A stretch of DNA of 11,411 nt, taken from NCBI GenBank assembly GCA_031553685.1, contig JAVBLE010000067.1:1-11411 (forward strand), in the 5' to 3' direction. This DNA comes from JAFGVL01 sp031553685. GTDB taxonomy: Bacteria > Bacteroidota > Bacteroidia > Bacteroidales > Paludibacteraceae. Below, in pieces: positions 8,407-11,411 of this stretch. Below the pieces are notes generated by a model, which saw nothing but the letters and a program-made list of their open reading frames with translations, was not told where the DNA came from and searched no databases. Positions within the stretch are counted from its first letter, which is position 1; each line of letters opens with the position of its first letter. Position numbers and translations under genes: made by a program.

Positions 8407-8432
8407 TAGAGCCGTGGCGCGCCGCGGCTCTA
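8407..8432. repeat. 26-base near-perfect palindrome (hairpin)
   Basis: The arms TAGAGCCG and CGGCTCTA flank a core containing GGCGCGCC, itself palindromic. The whole 26 bases are self-complementary except for one symmetric position pair that would form a G-U wobble in RNA. No T-run follows, so it is not a classical terminator. It fits a REP-type palindromic unit or a protein-binding site. Confidence 0.6.
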
Positions 8433-8592
8433 CGAACCGGACAGGTACGCGAGCGAGGAGTATAGCGGATAGCCCGACCCCGCCGATATTTGCGGGATGC
8501 AATACGAAATGGGGACGCGGCGGGGACGCGCCCTAATGATTTTTATTATTTTTTTGTGTATTGAGATATTTTTTTATTTAATTAAAATCATC

Positions 8593-9078
8593 ATGAATAC
8601 AATTACTTTCAACAAAGATTTTGCAAATAAAACAATTACTGTTAATTGCAAATTGAATGCCCCCCTAAACATCGTTTGGGATGCGTTTACCAATGCCTCC
8701 ACGATGGAAAAATGGTTTGCGCCTGAACCTTTCAGGGCTATTACCAAAGTAGCCGATTTCCGCGAAGGCGGGCGCTGGCTCTATTATATGCTCTCGCCCG
8801 AAGGCGAAAAGTATTGGAGTTTTGCCGACTATAAAAGGATAGAACCGATGATATCGTTTGAAGTAGCCGACGGTTTTTGCGACGAAAACGGAACGATCAA
8901 TGCCGGCTTTCCGCAATTATACTGGCGACACACTTTTGCGGAAGAAAACGGGGCAACCACTGTCGACATCACTATAACCGCAACCTCCGAAGCCGATATA
9001 CGCCAAATCCTCGAAATGGGATTTGAAGAAGGCTACAAAATGGGGTTGAACCAATTGATAAAACTGTTAGAAGAATAA
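8593..9078 (+). CDS. START/SRPBCC-superfamily protein, AHSA1-like
   Basis: This is a 161-residue protein of the AHSA1 (Aha1 C-terminal-like) branch of the SRPBCC fold, a helix-grip domain with a hydrophobic cavity. Typical features are the opening strand ending in LNAPLNIVWDAFTNASTMEKWF (residues 21-42), REGGRW at 57-62, WRHTFAEENGATTVDITI around 111-128, and a long C-terminal helix (GFEEGYKMGLNQLIKLLE). Bacterial members are mostly of unknown ligand, and no specific function can be assigned. I chose the ATG at 8593 because the family begins here. The frame extends upstream to an ATG at 8497, but that part would translate the GC-rich repeat. An inverted-repeat element starts 5 bases after the stop. 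Confidence 0.85.
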   Translation: MNTITFNKDFANKTITVNCKLNAPLNIVWDAFTNASTMEKWFAPEPFRAITKVADFREGGRWLYYMLSPEGEKYWSFADYKRIEPMISFEVADGFCDENGTINAGFPQLYWRHTFAEENGATTVDITITATSEADIRQILEMGFEEGYKMGLNQLIKLLEE

Positions 9079-9083
9079 ATTTA

Positions 9084-9165
9084 TTTTGACAGAATTTACA
9101 CAATTAACATATTCTTCCACCTCTGTCGGAATTACATTCTGTTAATCATGTTAATTCTGTCAAAA
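9084..9165. repeat. Inverted-repeat element with perfect 13-bp ends
   Basis: TTTTGACAGAATT at 9084-9096 is the exact reverse complement of 9153-9165. A second pair, AATTAACAT (9102-9110) and ATGTTAATT (9148-9156), overlaps the right arm. Further partial copies of the CTGT/TTAAT words lie between, so it seems built from a short degenerate unit. It fills almost all of the space between the AHSA1-like and DUF1398 genes. It could fold as a transcript-end structure, but it has no GC-rich stem. Confidence 0.55.
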
Positions 9166-9182
9166 CATAAAAAACATCAACT

Positions 9183-9575
9183 ATGTTTACCTTAGAACAA
9201 ATCTATTCCGCTCACGCTAAAGTGAAAAGCGGAGCCGATTTTCCCGCCTATGTGCAGGAATTAATCCAACTCGGCGTGTCGAGCTACAGTATTTATGTAG
9301 AGAATGGTCGCACAGAGTATCGAGGCAATCATAATTTTACGGTAACTTCGGACGCTCAATACCCTCTAATGGCTGTTGCACCCAAAGGCGACAAGCACAA
9401 ACTGGGGCATGCCCTGAAAATACACCAGCAGGGACAAACCGATTACCTTACCTTCTGCCGCCAAGCCGCCGAAGCAGGCGTAGAACGCTGGACAGTGGAT
9501 ATGCAAAAAATGACCTGCGAATATTTCGACAAATGGGACAAAGTGCTGGTAAAAGAAAAAATTCCGGCTGCTTAA
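9183..9575 (+). CDS. DUF1398 family protein
   Basis: This is a 130-residue soluble protein. The pattern HAKVKSGADFPAYVQELIQLGVSSY at residues 11-35, followed by a short strand pair around NGRTEYRGNH and a C-terminal alpha-helical part with WTVDMQKMTCEYFD, matches DUF1398. Databases often call this family a phage envelope protein-like family on weak grounds. The biochemical role is unknown to me. It has its own ATG after an A-rich leader (AAAACATAAAAAACATCAACT), typical of translation starts in this phylum. A hairpin with a T-rich tail follows the stop, so it is likely a single-gene unit or the end of a two-gene unit with the AHSA1-like gene. Confidence 0.82.
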   Translation: MFTLEQIYSAHAKVKSGADFPAYVQELIQLGVSSYSIYVENGRTEYRGNHNFTVTSDAQYPLMAVAPKGDKHKLGHALKIHQQGQTDYLTFCRQAAEAGVERWTVDMQKMTCEYFDKWDKVLVKEKIPAA

Positions 9576-9587
9576 ACAAAATGATGG

Positions 9588-9624
9588 AAGAGGATGTTTT
9601 GAGAGAGACATTCTCTTTTGTTTT
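9588..9624 (+). terminator. Rho-independent terminator after the DUF1398 gene
   Basis: AAGAGGATGT (9588-9597) pairs with ACATTCTCTT (9608-9617) in a 10-bp stem with one G-U pair and a 10-base loop. The T-rich tail TTGTTTT runs to 9624. It starts 12 bases after the DUF1398 stop and ends before the ddl promoter, separating the two units. Confidence 0.55.
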
Positions 9625-9646
9625 ACACAATATCAATCGTTATTTT

Positions 9647-9654
9647 TATCTTTG
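9647..9654 (+). promoter_or_regulatory. Promoter (-7 element) of ddl
   Basis: TATCTTTG matches the Bacteroidota -7 consensus TAnnTTTG exactly and is followed by C, as is common. Initiation would be near 9660, leaving a leader of about 20 bases before the ATG. The -33 region has only a T-run (TTTT at 9621-9624) and is not a clear match. Confidence 0.6.
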
Positions 9655-9679
9655 CATTCAAATTTAATATCCTCTAAAA

Positions 9680-10660
9680 ATGAAGAAAAATATTGCCATT
9701 GTTGCCGGTGGCGACCAGTCCGAAGTAGTAGTATCACTCAAAAGTGCACAAGGTTTGTATTCATTTATCGACAAAGAAAAATACAATCTGTATATTGTCA
9801 TCCTGCAAGCCGGCAATTGGCGTGTGCAAATGCCCGACGAGACCGAAATCCCAATTGATAAAAACGATTTCAGTTTCATGTTGAATACTGGAAAAATCAC
9901 TTTCGATTGTGCGTATATCACCATACATGGCATGCCGGGCGAAGACGGCAAACTGCAAGGGTATTTCGAGATGATAGGCATGCCGTATAGTTGTTGCGGT
10001 GTGTTGGCAGCAGCACTGACTTTTAATAAGTACATGTGCAACAATTATCTGCGTGGTTTTGGCGTGCGTGTTGCCGATTCGTTGATGTTGCTCAAAAATG
10101 ATAAACCTGACACACAAGCTATTGCCGATAAAGTGGGATTGCCCTGTTTTGTAAAGCCGAATGTAGGTGGGTCGAGCTTTGGCGTAACCAAAGTGAAGTC
10201 AATGCCCGAAATGCTTCCCGCCATCGAAAAAGCATTTGCCGAAGGCGACCAGGTGATTATCGAACGCTTTGTAAAAGGCACCGAAATTACTTGTGGCATG
10301 TACCGGACAGATCAAAAAGAAGTTGTTTTTCCGATAACCGAAGTAGTGAGCGCCAACGAATTTTTCGACTTTGATGCTAAATACAATGGTCAGGTAGAAG
10401 AAATTACACCCGCCCGCATTTCGCCCGAACTTACTCAAAAGGTGCAACAGCAAACCGCTGAGATTTACCAGATACTTGGTTGCAAGGGAATTATCCGCGC
10501 CGATTACATTATCACCGAGGATAATGAGATTAATTTAATTGAGGTAAATACCAATCCGGGCATGACAAGCACCAGTTTTATTCCACAACAGGTGCGTGCC
10601 GCAGGATTAGATATTAAAGAAGTAATGACTGAAGTGATTGAATTTGCGATGTTAAACTAA
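9680..10660 (+). CDS. ddl: D-alanine--D-alanine ligase
   Basis: This 326-residue cytosolic ATP-grasp ligase joins two D-alanines to make the dipeptide added to the peptidoglycan precursor. The N-terminal GGDQSEVVVSL contains Glu15, the substrate-amino-group contact in the family. HGMPGEDGKLQG is at 83-94. The ATP-binding segment KPNVGGSSFG is at 159-168, and AKY with Tyr235 matches the position that favours D-alanine over D-lactate as second substrate. RADY is at 273-276, and the metal and phosphate-binding EVNTNPGMTSTS is at 288-299. All key positions are present and the length is normal. It stands alone, away from mur genes, with its own promoter. The stop is followed by a long non-genic stretch with no clear hairpin for about 140 bases, so transcripts may run on to the strong terminator at 10908. 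Confidence 0.96.
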   Translation: MKKNIAIVAGGDQSEVVVSLKSAQGLYSFIDKEKYNLYIVILQAGNWRVQMPDETEIPIDKNDFSFMLNTGKITFDCAYITIHGMPGEDGKLQGYFEMIGMPYSCCGVLAAALTFNKYMCNNYLRGFGVRVADSLMLLKNDKPDTQAIADKVGLPCFVKPNVGGSSFGVTKVKSMPEMLPAIEKAFAEGDQVIIERFVKGTEITCGMYRTDQKEVVFPITEVVSANEFFDFDAKYNGQVEEITPARISPELTQKVQQQTAEIYQILGCKGIIRADYIITEDNEINLIEVNTNPGMTSTSFIPQQVRAAGLDIKEVMTEVIEFAMLN

Positions 10661-10688
10661 TTGCCGCCCTGTTTGTCGTAAAAACGCA

Positions 10689-10760
10689 TTGCTGTACATC
10701 TCTATCAATCATAATAATTTTGCTAAAATTTGCATAATTCAAAAAAAATCTGTTATTTTG
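10689..10760 (+). promoter_or_regulatory. Two candidate promoters downstream of ddl
   Basis: TAATTTTG at 10715-10722 is an exact TAnnTTTG match, with a TTG at 10689-10691 somewhat far upstream. A second candidate combines TTTG at 10729-10732 with TTATTTTG at 10753-10760, 20 bases apart, and has one mismatch at the -7 box. Either would transcribe the hairpin, AC tract and terminator that follow. No annotated gene explains a promoter here. Confidence 0.45.
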
Positions 10761-10800
10761 CACCATGAATATTTCACAATATACCACACTGTTTAAGGTA

Positions 10801-10827
10801 GATAATTTGCACATCTCGCAAATTATT
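10801..10827 (+). other. Short RNA hairpin just before the AC tract
   Basis: ATAATTTGC (10802-10810) pairs perfectly with GCAAATTAT (10818-10826) around a 7-base loop. The flanking bases 10801 and 10827 could add a G-U pair. It lacks a T-run and is not a terminator. It may be part of a structured leader or a binding site. Confidence 0.5.
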
Positions 10828-10829
10828 GC

Positions 10830-10873
<44 letters not shown>

Positions 10874-10907
10874 GCGCAATATAACCCTTTCATATATAAC
10901 AAACAAC

Positions 10908-10951
10908 AAAAGCCCACTTTTTCTCTTCGAGGAGAAAAGGTGGGCTTTTTT
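10908..10951. terminator. Strong bidirectional rho-independent terminator
   Basis: A 19-bp stem with two G-U pairs (10908-10926 with 10931-10949) closes a 4-base TCGA loop. The base of the stem is AAAAGCCCAC against GTGGGCTTTT. T-runs follow on the + strand (10946-10951), and the A-run at 10908-10911 gives the same signal on the - strand. It would end transcripts from ddl and from the promoters at 10689-10760, and would also insulate against any antisense transcription. Confidence 0.85.
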
Positions 10952-11019
10952 GCGCCTTTTAGCTTCCCAAAAAACACTTGTGCCAACCAGAGAGATGCCT
11001 GCCCGGATCCGGTGGGCTT

Positions 11020-11246
11020 CCCCAAAAACTTTAATTATCTCCCCCCAAACTTACGGGGGCTTCCCCACAATCTCGGGGGAACTCCCCGAAGTCTCCGGGG
11101 GCTTCCCCGAAAAGTTTGGGGGCATCCCCGAAGTTTCCGGAGGTTTCCCCGAAGTTTCCGGGGGTATCCCCGAAGTTTTGGGGGATGTCTCCGAAAGTAC
11201 GGGGGAGTTCCCCCAAGCTTTCGGGGAGTTCCCCCAAAATTAAAAG
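11020..11246. repeat. 21-bp GC-rich degenerate tandem repeat array, about 11 units
   Basis: The units follow the pattern CCCCGAAGTTTCCGGGG plus 4 variable bases. They begin at 11020, 11041 (this unit has 22 bases), 11063, 11084, 11105, 11126, 11147, 11168, 11189, 11210 and 11231 (partial). Each has a C-run and a G-run that can pair within the unit (CCCCG with CGGGG) or with the next unit (GGGG, gctt, CCCC). There are no spacers, so this is not a CRISPR array. With a 21-base period, frames without a stop in one unit stay open. This produces 7-residue repeat ORFs such as SGGFPEV on the + strand and similar ones on the - strand. The array ends about 43 bases before the ATG at 11289. Confidence 0.85.
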
Positions 11247-11288
11247 TACATCAACGAATGAAATATTTACACTAAAAATCAATTGATT

Positions 11289-11411
11289 ATGAGCAATCAC
11301 GATTACATTCCCCGAACGCACGATGCCTTCTTTGTATGGCAGGGAAACTTTTACAGCCGTGCAAACGAGAAACTAAGCAGTTTCAAAATCGATCCTGAGA
11401 AATTTAAACCG
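11289..11411 (+). CDS. Hypothetical protein, first 41 codons only
   Basis: The frame starts with ATG at 11289 after an A-rich leader and stays open to the end of the window, so the protein is truncated by the window edge. The visible N-terminus begins MSNHDYIPRTHDAFFVWQGN. It is polar, rich in aromatic residues, and has no signal peptide or membrane segment. The DYIPR...F..WQ.N pattern reminds me of a group of uncharacterised Bacteroidota proteins, but I cannot name a family. Its leader is immediately preceded by the 21-bp repeat array, and I see no good promoter between the array and the ATG. The array may therefore form part of its transcribed leader. Confidence 0.6.
   Translation, partial: MSNHDYIPRTHDAFFVWQGNFYSRANEKLSSFKIDPEKFKP

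Larger units (their letters stand above)
8247..8592. repeat. GC-rich non-coding spacer with repeat fragments
   Basis: This spacer of about 350 bases has no convincing gene. From about 8300 to 8535 it is strikingly GC-rich for this genome: bases 8401-8460 contain 41 G+C of 60. It contains two CGCGAGGG copies (8325-8332 and 8339-8346), the second CTTCGACTACGCTCAG copy, a 26-base palindrome at 8407-8432, and two copies of GGGGACGCG (8512-8520 and 8522-8530). It then changes abruptly to an AT-rich leader before the ATG at 8593. It looks like a dispersed intergenic repeat, not host coding DNA. No clear TAnnTTTG promoter is seen in the AT-rich part. Confidence 0.55.

Noticed and set aside
8497..8592. 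Upstream extension of the AHSA1-like gene with a hydrophobic N-terminus (from ATG 8497)
   Set aside because: The extension would translate the GC-rich repeat and an AT-rich leader, and the family begins at the ATG at 8593. The apparent membrane segment comes from T-rich DNA.
10661..10764. Terminator directly after ddl
   Set aside because: I found no convincing stem with a T-run in the first 100 bases after the stop. The first strong one is at 10908-10951.
11020..11246. CRISPR array
   Set aside because: The units are contiguous, degenerate and without spacers, and there are no cas genes in the window.

Overview
The window looks like a piece of a Bacteroidota chromosome, probably Bacteroidales. 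The support is indirect. Candidate promoters match the TAnnTTTG -7 element of that phylum. There are no clear Shine-Dalgarno sites, and starts follow A-rich stretches instead. The gene content also fits: an anaerobic sulfatase maturase, a DUF1398 protein, and intergenic repeats of the CTTCGACTACGCTCAG type.

Positions 1-6821 hold a tightly packed defence operon on the + strand. It contains the end of a type III DNA methyltransferase (Mod), a large 1048-residue N6-adenine DNA methyltransferase of the Eco57I/type IIG-like kind, a 208-residue protein with a PD-(D/E)XK nuclease signature, and a complete type III restriction subunit (Res). The junctions are a 3-base gap, a 0-base gap and a 4-base ATGA overlap, so all four genes are probably co-transcribed and translationally coupled. 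The methyltransferase and nuclease pair sits between mod and res, which are normally adjacent, and is visibly more AT-rich than both. I read this as a second, split restriction-modification-like cassette nested inside a type III system. It is the main candidate for an undescribed system here.

Positions 6856-9575 hold unrelated single genes: an anaerobic sulfatase-maturating radical SAM enzyme, a START/AHSA1-like protein and a DUF1398 protein. They are separated by repeat-rich spacers. These are a nested inverted-repeat element of about 200 bp that overlaps the maturase stop codon, a GC-rich island with a 26-base near-perfect palindrome, and an 82-bp element with perfect 13-bp inverted ends.

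Positions 9680-10660 encode D-alanine--D-alanine ligase (ddl) behind a recognisable promoter. After it comes a strange 630-base non-genic stretch. In order it holds two overlapping promoter-like sequences, a short hairpin, an (AC)18 dinucleotide tract inside a 39-codon ORF, a very strong bidirectional hairpin terminator, and about eleven copies of a 21-bp GC-rich repeat whose C-runs and G-runs can pair with either neighbour. A gene of unknown function begins at 11289 and runs off the window end. The AC tract and the 21-bp array are the second main point of interest, as a possible phase-variable or structured-RNA region.
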